A stretch of 64,000 bases of DNA, taken from positions 33,275,119 through 33,339,118 of the forward strand of contig OX424559.1 in NCBI GenBank assembly GCA_949152475.1. The letters are read 5' to 3'. Positions 24,690 through 36,120 of the stretch are shown here, piece by piece. The position numbers were made by a program, and so were the translations under genes. Positions within the stretch are counted from its first letter, which is position 1, and each line of letters begins with the position of its first letter. The notes under the pieces were generated by a model that ran no database searches, was not told where the DNA came from, and was given only the letters and a program-made list of their open reading frames with translations. This DNA is from Terebella lapidaria. Lineage: Eukaryota; Annelida; Polychaeta; Terebellida; Terebellidae.

Positions 24690-25050
24690 AGATATACTGT
24701 ACCGAGTCGTCTAGTGTCATACCAGTAATCGTGGTGGGTATATCTCTGTTTTGGAATTGGTCATGCACGGTTGAGTTCCTCAAAATCTTCATGTCATGTG
24801 TGGTACCGGGCCATTTTGCCACAATGTCGATAAAACGAAGATGAATGCCTTCTGCATTCATGAGAACTTTGATAGAGTGGTATGGTTCTCTATTCACATA
24901 TGTTTCTTCGTGCAGACTCTGTCTCAGATTTTTGATATGAGTCCCATTGATGGATCCTTCCGCACATGGAAACCCTTACCTGTCCGTTGATATTTGCTCC
25001 ACACTGTTCTTCTGAAGGCCATGATATAATCGTCGTCGATCGCTGGATCT
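24690..25050 (-). pseudogene. PIF/Harbinger transposase fragment with a probable intron donor
   Basis: Minus strand, from about 24965 down to 24700: GSINGTHIKNLRQSLHEETY, then YHSIKVLMNAEGIHLRFIDI and AKWPGTTHDMKILRNST. This is the central DDE region of HARBI1-like transposases, with the second catalytic Asp in the WPG-x-THD block. Upstream, around 25050-24985, LHHADPAIDDDYIMAFRRTV runs into AGGTAAGG, a good donor site, so the gene may have been spliced. C- and N-terminal parts are missing. It belongs to a different Harbinger subfamily from the copies at 5.4 and 43 kb. Confidence 0.7.
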
Positions 25051-25058
25051 GCATGGTG

Positions 25059-25605
25059 TAGCAGTATGACGTGGTGGGGCTACACGAGTAGTAACACCAC
25101 AGTTATGGTGCACAGATGCAGGCAGATTCATAAGACATTCAGTGACACTCCAGTAATGGGGTGTACTTACTCACCGTGGGGTCGTCATAGGTTACATTAG
25201 TGTCTAACTTTTGAACCACTGTGGTTCGCCTCGGCGTCGGGCCTGGGTCGGCCACCAATGTTGACTCACATCACATGTAAAGATCGGGTTCCTGCTCCCT
25301 GACCGCATACAGGTATAGCATTTGTCTGGGGTATCCATATGGGTGACTGATTGACCAAGGTGATGTGGCTCAACAGTGGGATACAGCTGACCTCGGGGAC
25401 AAGGTATCTTCGAAAGAGGGATGCACCGTAGCATAATGATGTGGTGGGGCTACACGAGTAGTAACACCACGGTTATGGTGCACAGTTGCAGGCAGATTTA
25501 TGAATGTAAGTATCAATCTATTAAGATATGAGACATTCGGTGACACTCCAGTAATGGGGTGACCTTTTTATCGTGGGGTCGTCAAACGTTACAATAGTGT
25601 GAGTG
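25059..25605. repeat. tandem duplication (~370-bp offset), one copy carrying an R364 end
   Basis: 25071-25203 and 25440-25601 share GTGGTGGGGCTACACGAGTA, GTTATGGTGCACAG, TGACACTCCAGTAATGGGGTG and GTGGGGTCGTCA. The second copy has about 26 extra bases containing GTAAGTATCAATCTATT, the exact terminus of R364, which the first copy lacks. Confidence 0.7.
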
Positions 25606-25921
25606 AATAGTTTCTTTGGGGATTTCTGATTAAGAGCTGCTTGAGGGTTTCATGTCTTTTCAGTGCCTGATAAATCCGTAGCTATTCTTGAAGTGTATTG
25701 GATCATTGTTCAACCACGTACAGTTTGATGTTGTCGCCTCGCAACACAGCCATCCACAAGAATCACCTGCAATGTATTTTTTATTGTGTATTACTATTCA
25801 TTATATTAGGCACTTTTAGATATTATTGTGTATTACTATTTATTATATTAGGCACTTTTAGATATTATCAACAAATCACAAAGAAAATATGTAGTTTTAA
25901 CGAGTTGTATTTGTTGAAGAA

Positions 25922-26225
25922 CATGGACAGAAGACATAAGTATAAAGTATCCGAGCAAACAAAACCAAGTCCATTATGCGGTCCGGTGTCAGACAAAATC
26001 GAGAAAATTTTAAGGAATTTCATGAACCCCCATATATAGGGTGAAATCAGGTGTTCCGGAAAGAGTGAGAATTTCCTGCTCAACATGTGGCAGCTGTCTT
26101 GAATATCAACCTTCATCTTTTTCTCATCTGCAGCATAAATGAGCGGCCAGATCATACTAGAGTTTATGTCCATTCATAACGACTGGCCGATCAGTATGTA
26201 ATAGACGTGGAATCAATACCCACTA
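25922..26225 (-). mobile_element. Penelope-like tail fragment, left of the TTAA element
   Basis: The words AAGTATAAAGTATCCGAGCA, GTGAAATCAGGTGTTCCGGAA and GAGTGAGAATTTCCTGC match the 3' tails of the other Penelope-like copies. The last 30 bases (ATAGACGTGGAATCAATACCC) match the edge of the inverted copy at 29795-29822, which ties this side to the sequence beyond 28861. Confidence 0.6.
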
Positions 26226-26229
26226 TTAA

Positions 26230-28857
26230 AGGGCCATGGACACGAAAAAGTGACTTGTTTTAATAATGAAGTTAAGCATCTACTGAGTATGTACACAGCA
26301 GAAATGGTATGAATTAGGGCTCGGGTTGTCGAGAAATTGACCTGACAGCCGTTGCGAGAGATGATTGGCATTTTACGTTCTTTGTGATCTGTGACGTCAC
26401 GGGGGAACGACCGCGCTGTAAAGACGTTCGTCGTTTGCAGGTGGTTGTTTAATTGCGGGTTTTGGGGGGATTCCATTCATCATTATCATTATCAATAGGT
26501 ATGGGAATTTTGTAATTATATGCAGCATGGGTAACCGTAGTGTCGGCGAAGGTTCTACAAATTGGGGAGGTGTCAGCCTTTTCTACTTTCCGAATGATCC
26601 ATGGCATAGCCAGTTCACACAGACCTACATTGGCTCAATAGCTTCTGTCTGTAGTTCAGAGATATACTGAAACGTATCGTGATGTAACTTGACAAACGTA
26701 AGCCAATATTTTTGACAGGCCTACTTCACCTGTGAATCAAACGGCGATTTCATTATTTCAACTCAAAAAAAAGCTAGCATTATGAGAGCCGTATGCCTAT
26801 TAGCCTACTGCACATGCCGACTAGGCCCAGGCCTATAGGTGCGGAATCTTAGGCGGGTGCCATTTTTCAGAGAACTTTTTACGCAGATCATCGTTGTTGT
26901 TGAATCGGAATACGATCACGCATACGATGATATTCTGCCAACAAACCCCCTCCCCCACTCCCAAAATCTCGAATCCTGATGAAAGCCAATGAGCCCACCA
27001 CAGCCTGGCGCAGTGGGCGTGTACGGTCGGGAATGGGGGTGGGGGTGGACGCAGGTTATTCTTGAAAAAAAAATAGAACATCCATTTTTGCCAGAAAACA
27101 AACATATCATATACAATACAGTATATTGAACAGTGTGATTTTCCTGGTATAAAATACAAATATATATATATCTAGACATAAATCCCCATATATACTTCTG
27201 TTGCCCGCCACCTGAGAATAATATTGTTTAAAAATCCCTTGAAATGGATGATCTAAAAATCAAGTTGACAGTGTCTAAATCTGGAACATCATCTTGAATT
27301 CAGATAATTTGCATAAAAACGCAGTGTCTGAGAAGTTCAAAATTGAAATCGGAAGTGTAACAGAATGCTCCTGTGCATTTAACGAATGAGACTTCAACTA
27401 CTTTTGGGCCCCTGGGCGGGCCCCAAATCACAGGCCCATAGTCCTGACTGGATTTTATGCTTGATTTGGGTTAAATGGTGCAATCCTTTGAGAGCAGCAA
27501 ACACCCCAACTTCTCATGCTCCTAGTACACAGTATGCTTCTAAACGGGAGTCGATCAGCGTGATCCCTGAGCTGCCAGGTTTGGACTGACATGTTGTAGA
27601 AAAACGGTGTGACAGAATTTGAAAAATCTGAGTAGCCTACGTGTATTGTGTATCAATACGGACGCCAGAAACTACGGACATGGTCCTACATCACATTGAG
27701 GGGTTAGTGGGTCGAACCAGAAGGTAAGGTAGGGGGTGCGTTGACCAAAACGCACAATATCAGAGTCCTTACTGTCATGAATCCGATTTAATATGCAAAA
27801 GAATCGATATTCGAGCGTTTGTTTCAGTGGAGGTCGAAACTGTGAGTTTTTGAAAATATTGCCAACATCATTCCCACTGCAACACACCTATATCCTTATT
27901 CGGAGGTTGGTAGTTCTTGTTATATATAGGTAATGCGAATGAACTAAATATCGATTGATATTGTATTGCTTTCCAATATATAAATGTAGAAGAAAGCGAA
28001 TAATTAATTTATAGGCCTCACAACGAGATTTCTCGAAACTGTGTGGCATACCATTCTACAGTATAACCATCATGCGTGATCACAGAGTAGGCCTAGCATT
28101 CCATGTATATTTCCACCAGCAAACAAGTCTATCATTTGTCCAATCGCTGGCACATCGAAAAAATAGTGTAATTATATCAGTGTTAATATAATATCGGACA
28201 TATTCATTTGAATATCTATTTATTACGCCCTTTCCCACCACACCCCTCCCGCAAGATCGCATCATTCACGGTTTATCCTGTCTGGTTTTTCACCTTCCGG
28301 GGAGAAGGGTGTGTGTGTGTGTGGGGGGGGGGGGGTAGGGGGGGGGGGGGTGGGCGGGGAAGGGTAGAGGTTTTACGTGCTAATCCACCATGTCATTCAC
28401 AATATTGGATGTATGTGTGATAGGTTACCGTATCATATCCATAATTTCTACTTTGTATTTTGTATCTCATTTGTAGGCCTACCTGCTACCTTGTATGCAT
28501 GTTCTTGTGCCTCCCCGCCCCCATTTCAGCCTGAAACACCTCTTCGTGATACCCCCCCCCCCCTCCCCTCACCCCGCCCTAAACCCGTTCTTCAGTGCTT
28601 TACCTCATACAAAATTGCAACCACTTCCCAGCGTCAAAGATTCTGTACCGAGAATCCTTTCCCCCGTGACGTCAGAAACGTCATTTTACGTAAAAATATG
28701 CTGACCGCTCTCCACGTGGAATATCGGTCTTCTGACCGCTGTAGATCTCATCTGTGTGTTTAGAAAGGCTCTATTTCCACCTGTATGCATATATATATGA
28801 ATACTATTGCATGTAGAACGATTTAATAATCACATCAAATATCATGTCCATGGCCCT
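26230..28857. mobile_element. TTAA-flanked non-autonomous DNA transposon, 2.6 kb
   Basis: Starts AGGGCCATGGACACGA and ends TCATGTCCATGGCCCT, with TTAA on both sides (26226-26229 and 28858-28861). The ends are inverted repeats. Subterminal regions also pair: TGTGACGTCACGGGGGAA near 26390 and CCCCGTGACGTCAGAAACG near 28660 are inverted matches. The unoccupied site survives in the adjacent inverted Penelope copy, as TATCAAGTATTCC near 29800 on the complementary strand. TTAA targeting fits piggyBac or Kolobok; the TTAAAGG start is reminiscent of Kolobok T2-type ends. No transposase is recognisable inside. Internal frames up to 128 codons have low-complexity Pro-rich sequence. G-rich (28308-28362) and C-rich (28549-28562) runs lie inside. 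Confidence 0.75.
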
Positions 28858-28861
28858 TTAA

Positions 28862-29285
28862 GTATTCCGAGCAAGCAAAACAGGGTCCGTTATCCAATCT
28901 CATAGTCCGAGGACAGAAAGTCATATCAGGCATACGAAGTGAGAGAAAACAAAAATGACAGGGAAACTCATGAACCCCCAAAAATGGCCATTAGGAGGTG
29001 AAATCAGGTGTTCCGTAAAGAGTGAGCATTTCCTGCCCGACTAGTGGCACCCGTCATGAATCCCCCAAAGTTAACATGAAAATAGATCTAGTTGCATGGC
29101 AGGCATGGATTTGGTGTATTTATCAACCAGATCATGATGACGTCCATAGAATTTCTTAAACGCAGCTATAAGTCTTGGTATAACATATCCTTGTCGCAGC
29201 AGTTTAGAGACTAGCTGGGCACTTCGATAGACAAAGTCCTCATATTTACAACTAGCTCTGGAATAGCGTATAAGTATAATGATTT
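28862..29285 (-). mobile_element. Penelope-like 3' tail, one arm of an inverted repeat
   Basis: Carries the shared tail (TATTCCGAGCAAGCAAAAC through AGTGAGCATTTCCTGCC), then the complement of the RT C-terminal block (LLRQGYVLPRL-like) up to about 29270. It is nearly complementary to 29385-29815, forming arms of roughly 420 bases around a centre near 29290-29380. Confidence 0.75.
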
Positions 29286-29294
29286 CATATAGCG

Positions 29295-29822
29295 TATAAT
29301 GATTTCAATTTTTCCATAGTCAATTTCCCTTTTCTAAGCAGCAACATTCCTATGTCACCGGCATATGGTGTGTTTGTTTCTCAACTTATACGCTATTCCA
29401 GAGCTAGTTGCAAATATGAGGACTTTGTCTATCGAAGTGCCCAGCTAGTCTCTAAACTGCTACGACAAGGATATGTTTTACCAAGACTTATCGCTGCGTT
29501 TAAGAAATTCTATGGACGTCATCATGATCTGGTTGATAAATACAGCAAATCCATGTCTGCCATGCAACTAGATCTATTTTCATGTTAATTTTGGGGAATT
29601 CATGACGGGTGCCACTAGTGGGGCAGGAAATGCTCACTCTTTCCGGAACACCTGATTTCACCTCCTGATGGCCATTTACGGGGGTTCATGAGTTTCCCTG
29701 TCATTTTTGTTTTCTCTCACTTCGTATGCCTGATATGACTTTCTGTCCCCGGACTATGAGATTGGATAACGGACCCTGTTTTGTTTGCTCGGAATACTTG
29801 ATACTGGGTATTGATTCCACGT
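29295..29822 (+). mobile_element. Penelope-like 3' end, inverted copy
   Basis: The only Penelope piece in plus orientation. From 29352 the frame reads MSPAYGVFVSQLIRYSRAS, then YEDFVYRSAQLVSKLLRQGY and KKFYGRHHDLVDKYSKS, ending at 29588, followed by the tail to 29822. It is inverted relative to both neighbours (28862-29285 and 29826-31990). Partial inverted copies attached to a full-length one are a known arrangement of Penelope-like insertions. Confidence 0.75.
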
Positions 29823-29825
29823 CTA

Positions 29826-31990
29826 TTGAGAAACAAACACACCATATGCCGGTGACATAGGAAAGTTGCTGCTTAGAAAAGGTAAATTTGCTATGGAAAA
29901 ATTGAAATCATCACGTTTGTCATATAATCTAGTTGACAGGTTAGAGTCATTATCAATCTCCAACCTCAGTTGTAGATAGTTGGAAAAATTAGCGGAGTCT
30001 GTAGTATCCTTAATTTCAAGTTCCTTAGGATATATGACATCCAAATAATCACCAAACTTGAGATTATTTAGTGACAATACATCATCTATGTATCGGAAAG
30101 TGAAATTAAAATTACATGTTCTTAGAACATCCTCGTTGTAAATTTTGGACAAAACCTGATTCATATGAGTATAAAAACAGGTCTGCCAATAATGGTGCAC
30201 AGTTTGTACCCATGGGAATACCAATAGTTTGTTGAAATATTCGACCACCAAATTCTACAAAAATATTATCAATCAGAAAATTAACCATATTTACCACATC
30301 CATTTCAGTATATTTGTATGGGGCATCAGAGTCGCCTTTAACAAAATAGGCGGTATTATATTTAACTATAATATAGTGGTACCGACGTTGTCCCTTTTTA
30401 GAGAAAAATGAATTATTGATTAGTTTTTTAAAGCTGAGATTTCAGTTCAGAATGAGGTATAGTTGTGTACAAAGTGGAGAAATCAAATGTTTTGATAGAC
30501 GTTACTTTTGAAAGTGTGTGAGCATGTAGATATTCCAATAAAGATTTGGAATTTTTTAATATCTACATTTGGTTTATACCACTTCTAGAATAGATGGTTT
30601 CAGAGTACTTTCGGAGACCCTGTTTAATTTTAGACAATATAACAGTTAATATTTTAGACAGGGGTTTGGTAGAACATGATGCTGAACCTGAAATATATCT
30701 TTGTTTGTGTGGATTTTTGTGCAACTTTGGGATCCAATATAAGTTTGGCAGATTGGAATCTTCACATGAGGTAGTAATACCAAACGAATGCAATACAGAC
30801 ACATGATTTGATAAGATATCCTGTTTGGGCACGGTAATGGCTTGGTATGTACTATTGGAATTAGTTTTGTTGGCAATACCCAGTTCGTCAAACAGGCATT
30901 GTATATAGAATGCTTTACAAACAAAAACAACATTAAGCTTTATCTGCAGGGACAATGACGAACCTTTCTTGAAGTTTCAACAAACTATTGGTAACCACGG
31001 GATCATTGAAGAAAGAGCTATATTTAGTACTAACTGACTTTGACAAAACATTAATGCGTTTGTATACCAATGACCTAATCTGTTTGATCCATTCTGACAG
31101 AGAATCAGTTTCTGCCTTTTCTCGCTTTGTCCATTTTCTGGCATGCTCCTCAACTGCATCCATGATTAACTTAAAATTGTATCTCCATGAAAACGACGTG
31201 GGCTCTCTATATTTGGGACCTTTGGACAAAATGTCTTTCAATGATTCATTCTCCACTATATTGAGGTCGCCTGAAATAACATGCCCAACGGGATCATGTA
31301 TGAACCGAGAGTTAATGCAAGTGCAGGTTATGTAAGAGATCATCAATATCCAAATCATTCAATATTTGTTTGTAGTTGACTATCTTGGAAGCAACAGATT
31401 TGGTAAATGAGTAGGATATAGATGGAGCGGCCGTGTCAGTGAAGTATGATGGTACCTGGGACTGAACAGACTTATGATGTAATATATTACTGATGTTAAT
31501 TGCATCAATACCTTTATTGGAAAATTTTATCTTCAGAAAAGACCGTTTGGGTGGTATATATTCGGGAGTCTGTGTTGGCTTATAAAGCCGATGATAAACA
31601 ATATCCATGATAATGGAATACAGACGAAATTCATAGCTATTGGTATTTCTGATATAGTGGGTAGGACATTGGTCCTCTAGTTCTTTAAGTTTAACATGAG
31701 GTATGGCAAATAATTTAGTGCGAACATAGTGTAGGCCTAGTGGTTGTTTCAATATTTCGAGTAGACCATCAAAGGAAATATTATGAATAGATGGTCGATA
31801 ATAATGTCGTTGTCCGTGGCTTCGTTTCCTACGTTTAAATGATGTAAAAAAATTCATAACATTGACTGAACTGCATCCTGGGTTGCATGTATTATTACAT
31901 GGTTTAGTTCGTTTCGTGCTGCTGGAAGGACGAGGGTAGACACGAGGGTATATGATACAATACAAACAAGGTTGTAATACTTTTATCACT
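29826..31990 (-). mobile_element. Penelope-like retroelement, main body with reverse transcriptase
   Basis: Penelope-like elements encode a telomerase-related reverse transcriptase. Reading the minus strand: an N-terminal region (31989-31312, 225 codons, lysine-rich near SFKRRKRSHG); a linker with HDPVGHVISGDLNIVENESL and FSWRYNFKLIMDAVEEHARK; PNLYWIPKLHKNPHKQRYIS (about 30760); STKPLSKILTVILSKIKQGL; FQQTIGIPMGTNCAPLLADL (about 30230); and the catalytic FRYIDDVLSLNN (about 30095). The C-terminal block lies in the adjoining inverted copy. No GIY-YIG endonuclease is visible. The reading is split over about four frames, so the copy is inactive. Size and order match other invertebrate members of the group. 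Confidence 0.8.
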
Positions 31991-34210
31991 GATAGAACTG
32001 ATCACTATAGCACACCAGACACACACGTGTGACCTGCTCGCTATGTTGTCAGTAAAAAAAAAAATTACAGCGTGAGTAGTCGTTTGATATTTTGTCGGAC
32101 TAATTAAGATTTGTTAATAGAGTGGACTAATTTGGCTTTAACGAAAATTGAACTGTCTTCAGTCTTCACACGCCTTCAAGAACGTGTTTGCGCCATTAAT
32201 CAGCATAAAATTGTGGTATCAACATGTTGAGCTTGGTTATAATGCAAACTTAAGCAATATTTCCCTGGGCCAATTTTTGACTTCCTTATAATGCTACTAT
32301 ACTGATTATAGCACTGAAACCCATCCATGTATATTCTGGCACGTTCAGATGTTTGTTTTTACTTGAAATGCTATATTGTGAAAAAATGCATCTATTACGA
32401 CCTCTCAAGTTAACACTCAGCCCTTCTTGACCACTCCCGGGCGTTTCGTCTTCTTGTGTGGTTTTTTTTCCACTACAGGGAAGCAGGAGTTCTTGGGGGC
32501 AATTTATTGACTGCTGGCGAGGCATGATAAGAGATAAAGGAAGGGAAGGAAAACGAACAGAAGAAAAGTACAGAAGAATAACTAAAAAATGGATTGAAAT
32601 GAAACTGAACACATTAACATGGCAAATACATGATTATATGCTACATAAATCAGAACATATATTACAGTTTTCGGAAAAATCCACTTGCCTGAGAGGGGAT
32701 TCGAACCCAGTAACCAACGAACGGTAGTCCAACACTACCAAGTGAAGTAAAGGGATATCCCACTAACCGAGCTAATAGAAATGCTGACCAAATTGGGCGA
32801 ACCCCGAATGGGCCCTGCCACATGCTCCACCCTCTTCGGAAATCTTGTCTCTGAAATTTGGGGAAGTCCCTTATTGGGTGCAAATGATCTAGGGTTCGGA
32901 AAATTCCACTTACCTAAATTGGGCGTACCCTGAATGGGCTCTAACACAACAATATAGTTTCATTAATAGACATCGAGCCATTTGGAATCGGAGGCATGTG
33001 AATAAGCCATGAAAGTGGTGCTGCCACTATTGTGGCAGTGTTTGCAGAAGGCTAAATAGCCAGACAGAGGTGAATGAAATGAAAATAAGAAAAAGTATAA
33101 AAATAAATAAATGAAACAATTTCAAAACAACAGTGAGAAGATCAAAATGATATGATTAAAGAAATCGTGACATACTATGAAGTAGACCTCCTTGGACTTA
33201 GCGACTTGTGACCAGTCAATATCCTTGGTGTTGACGGGATAGAACCCACTTGGAAAGACTTCATCACAAACTCTGGGGAACACACAGCGTTTATGGCAGC
33301 GCTCCATTATTTTGGCAGCAAGACCAGATTCACATTCAAACCGGTCCTTAACGCACCAACTTTTGAGGCAAGTGAATAAAATTTTCTTTTCAGGCTGTCA
33401 AACACCGACACGTCAAGTAACTGAAGATGGTGCGTTGTATGTCCCGGGAGGGCCAACAAATAATTCTGTAAATATCAATTTGACGGTGAGGAGTGTACGT
33501 GAAATATCGAAATTCCCTTAAAATTTTATTTGTTGTTCGGTCATTTCGTGTAAATATTGGACTAAATTAGCTAATAGCATTAATTTACGCATCAGTATAT
33601 GAATATTCACGTCATGCGTTCTAGCCTTCCTGATGATTTCATAGGAAACGCGGCTATCGTGGACGAATAATATTGCACAGGGCTTCTGAAACCATAGTTA
33701 GGGTAATAAACGGTAACTAAGGTTTCATGATATTTATTCGTAAGCTAAGATATTTATTTGTAAAAAATATCTCTTTCTTTATTATTGTACCAGCAGGACT
33801 ACGTGTGAAAACTTAATCAGCAAATTATCCATATGTGTTACTCCTCTGCGGGAGGAGTTTTCAGTCTTTGAAAACTATTATTGTTGGGAGACACGACCAG
33901 ACATTGATGTTGTCATGTGTGCTGTGATATGAACTACTGACACGACCTGCATGCGACATGTACATGTGTCTCTATAAATGCTGCTGATCTATTTGGGGAA
34001 AAACCACGTTTTTTTTCTATTTGAATTTTGATTTTCAATTTGAAATCAGACTTGTAAACACGATAAAAATAACAAAATAAAATCTAAAAATAAATTACAT
34101 AACTGGACGTTCTTCATTCCTACAGCCTTTTCTTTGGAACAATTCTCATAAAAACCCTGTTTCATCGCAGTTGAACAACTTGCTTGGTTTGTCATGAAGG
34201 TCGAGATGCT
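31991..34210 (-). mobile_element. pogo-like (Tc1/mariner group) DNA transposon, copy 1, decayed
   Basis: Minus strand, N to C: DKPSKLFNCDETGF (first catalytic Asp region, about 34180-34140); ILFVHDSRVSYEIIRKARTH (second Asp region, about 33680-33620); a probable intron; then LALPGHTTHHLQLLDVSVFD and LKRKFYSLASKVGALRTGLN (about 33470-33340), and ATGWSAAI-type tail sequence with an internal stop. The TTTACAG before the LALPGHTTH exon is a good acceptor. The left flank (32046-32260 and 32400-32640) matches the flank of copy 2 at 40-41.2 kb. Many frame breaks; old. A SINE-like tRNA head and a small tandem duplication interrupt the flank at 32.69-32.95 kb. Confidence 0.7.
32690..32765 (-). repeat. 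tRNA-derived SINE head (not a working tRNA gene)
   Basis: On the minus strand, TTCACTTGGTAGTGTTGGAC is followed by a GACTACCG anticodon-like turn and TGGGTTCGAATCCCC, a perfect B-box and T-loop. The A-box side is degenerate and no full acceptor stem pairs, so this is read as a SINE head. A duplicated non-tRNA segment (AAATTGGGCG.ACCC.GAATGGGC) lies beside it at 32789 and 32916. Confidence 0.5.
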
Positions 34211-34669
34211 GTAGTGTGTCATCCAATGAAAAATGAATAAGGCCCCATTGCAATTCGTGTACTCAATATTTCTTTCATATTCTTCATGTAAACGTACTTA
34301 ATATTTCTTTCATATTCTTCATGTAAAAATGGTCTGTAAAAGTGTATATCGGTTGCCAGCCGGGTGAGGTGATGGGACACCAATGGCGTGGTAAATGGCA
34401 TGTCTCTTGTACTTCAAGTATGAGACCGCTTTTTTTGTGGCAGGTTGAATGTAATCTTTTTCAACTTTTTAAAAACATTTCAGGAGGATTTCCAGGTATG
34501 CAAATCGTGCGTGTTTCATGTAGCAGGTTAAAGTGAACTTCGTCAACTTTTAAAATCTGTTTCAACTTTGTAAATCTACTTTTGGGATAGTCCCAAATTT
34601 GGTTCACCCAATGCCTGACCTTCCCAGTACGGGCTAATGCACATCGATTACAAAGAGTAGACCTTGTCA

Positions 34670-34830
34670 ATAAGTAGGAATGTGTGATGAGGTAAATGAT
34701 CTTCAGAGGAGAACAAAGGTGATTGCCTGAATACCGTCGCCTTCATGGACGGATCCAGGCCAACCAGCCGTGAAGACAATTATGCCATCACATACTGCCT
34801 GCAATACAAAAGAAGGGTGGCCTTCACGGT
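34670..34830 (-). pseudogene. PIF/Harbinger transposase scrap
   Basis: Minus-strand frame reads PSFVLQAVCDGIIVF and TAGWPGSVHEGD, then SPLFSSEDHLPHHTFLL. This is the order found around the second catalytic Asp of Harbinger transposases (VQAVCD..F..GWPGSVHD). Only about 50 codons survive. It is a third subfamily or a distant copy relative to those at 5.4, 24.7 and 43 kb. Confidence 0.6.
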
Positions 34831-35749
34831 TGAAATATGCATCCATGTTGTTATTGGGTTTATTGATTGGAATAGAAGTTCAATAAGATCCCATTATTCG
34901 CACAATTTGACAATACCATCTTCAACTAATTTAAGATCTTCTCCCGATGGTCACATGATTAAATGTTTGGAACAATCACTGAAAAGTTTAGCACTATACT
35001 CTTAACTATGGTACGTACAGATGCCTCGCAGGTGCCGAATAGGTTCGCAATTTCTCTGACAAGAAAAGATACATACGGGCAGGGATCCAGTTGTCGAGCA
35101 TTTCTACATTGTTTTTGAAATGATGAATAGAGATATTAGGTAATTAGTTCAACAGTTTATTGGTTCGTTAAATCCAGTTACAAATTATTTTGCAGAATTA
35201 AATCCAAACTCAATATTCCTTACAAATTTGATAATTTGCTGAACGGTTTTGACGGTTTGCTGAGTGGCCCATTTCACTCACCTATTACAATGCGATAAAC
35301 CTTAATTTAATTGTGTGAAATGAGTCGTTAGGTATGAGGACTTCTAGCTAAAGTGAAATTCATCACAAAACCTCACATGATTTTTTTTGCATTTATGTTG
35401 TCAAAACGAAAGCAATTACTTACGATATTTCTCATATGGTGTTGGCCTATGGTGTTGGTGTTTGCTCATAAAAGTTGGCCTATCTCTCCAATGATTGAAT
35501 CAAGCACGTGATCAGGAAAATCCTGGACGAGTTCATTCCATATTTTCATGAAGGGGTTATGGGTTGTTGAAGAAAACCCCAGAAAATGATATAATTTGAG
35601 CTTTATTTTTCAGGAAAATGTATGTGAAGGATCGTTGTTTGTCAAGGAATCCATATCTTAATTTAACCAGTGAAGAGACGTGTTAGATTTGTTAAAATAA
35701 TCTCACATGTCGGTTGCTTAAAAGACAGGAAAAGGTCATGACGTCACAA
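34831..35749. other. non-coding; short dispersed repeat
   Basis: No gene. About 35290-35400 (CATTTCAC.., AAAGTGAAATTCATCACAAAACCTCACATGAT) recurs inverted at 48800-48870, so a short dispersed repeat is present in both places. Confidence 0.4.
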
Positions 35750-36120
35750 CTGTATAATTGTTCATAAAAGGCTCTATACCTTCCTTTGCTCCGAAAATGT
35801 ATTCTACCATAGCCAATATGGGTTTCGTCCTAAACATTCCACATCTCATGCTGTTAACGAATTCGTAGATTATACTGTCCAGTCAATTGAGTAAAATGAA
35901 TACCATAGGTGTGTTTCTGGACCTCTCCAAGGCCTTTGATACCATTGATCACACAATCTTATTAAATAAACTTAACTGGTATGGCATACGAGGGAAGGCC
36001 TTGGAGTGGTTCAAAAGCTACTTATTGAATCGTAAATAATTTGTTGAATTTAAATCGCATAAATCAGAAACACAAAATATCCCTTTTGGGGTACCACAGG
36101 GTTCGGTACTGGGACCCCTA

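Noticed and set aside
28377-28763. 128-codon Pro-rich frame inside the TTAA element
   Set aside because: The proline run comes from a C tract, no domain is recognisable, and overlapping frames look equally good.
32690-32765. functional tRNA gene
   Set aside because: The B-box is perfect but no complete cloverleaf with acceptor stem forms and it sits among repeat sequence, so it was recorded as a SINE head.
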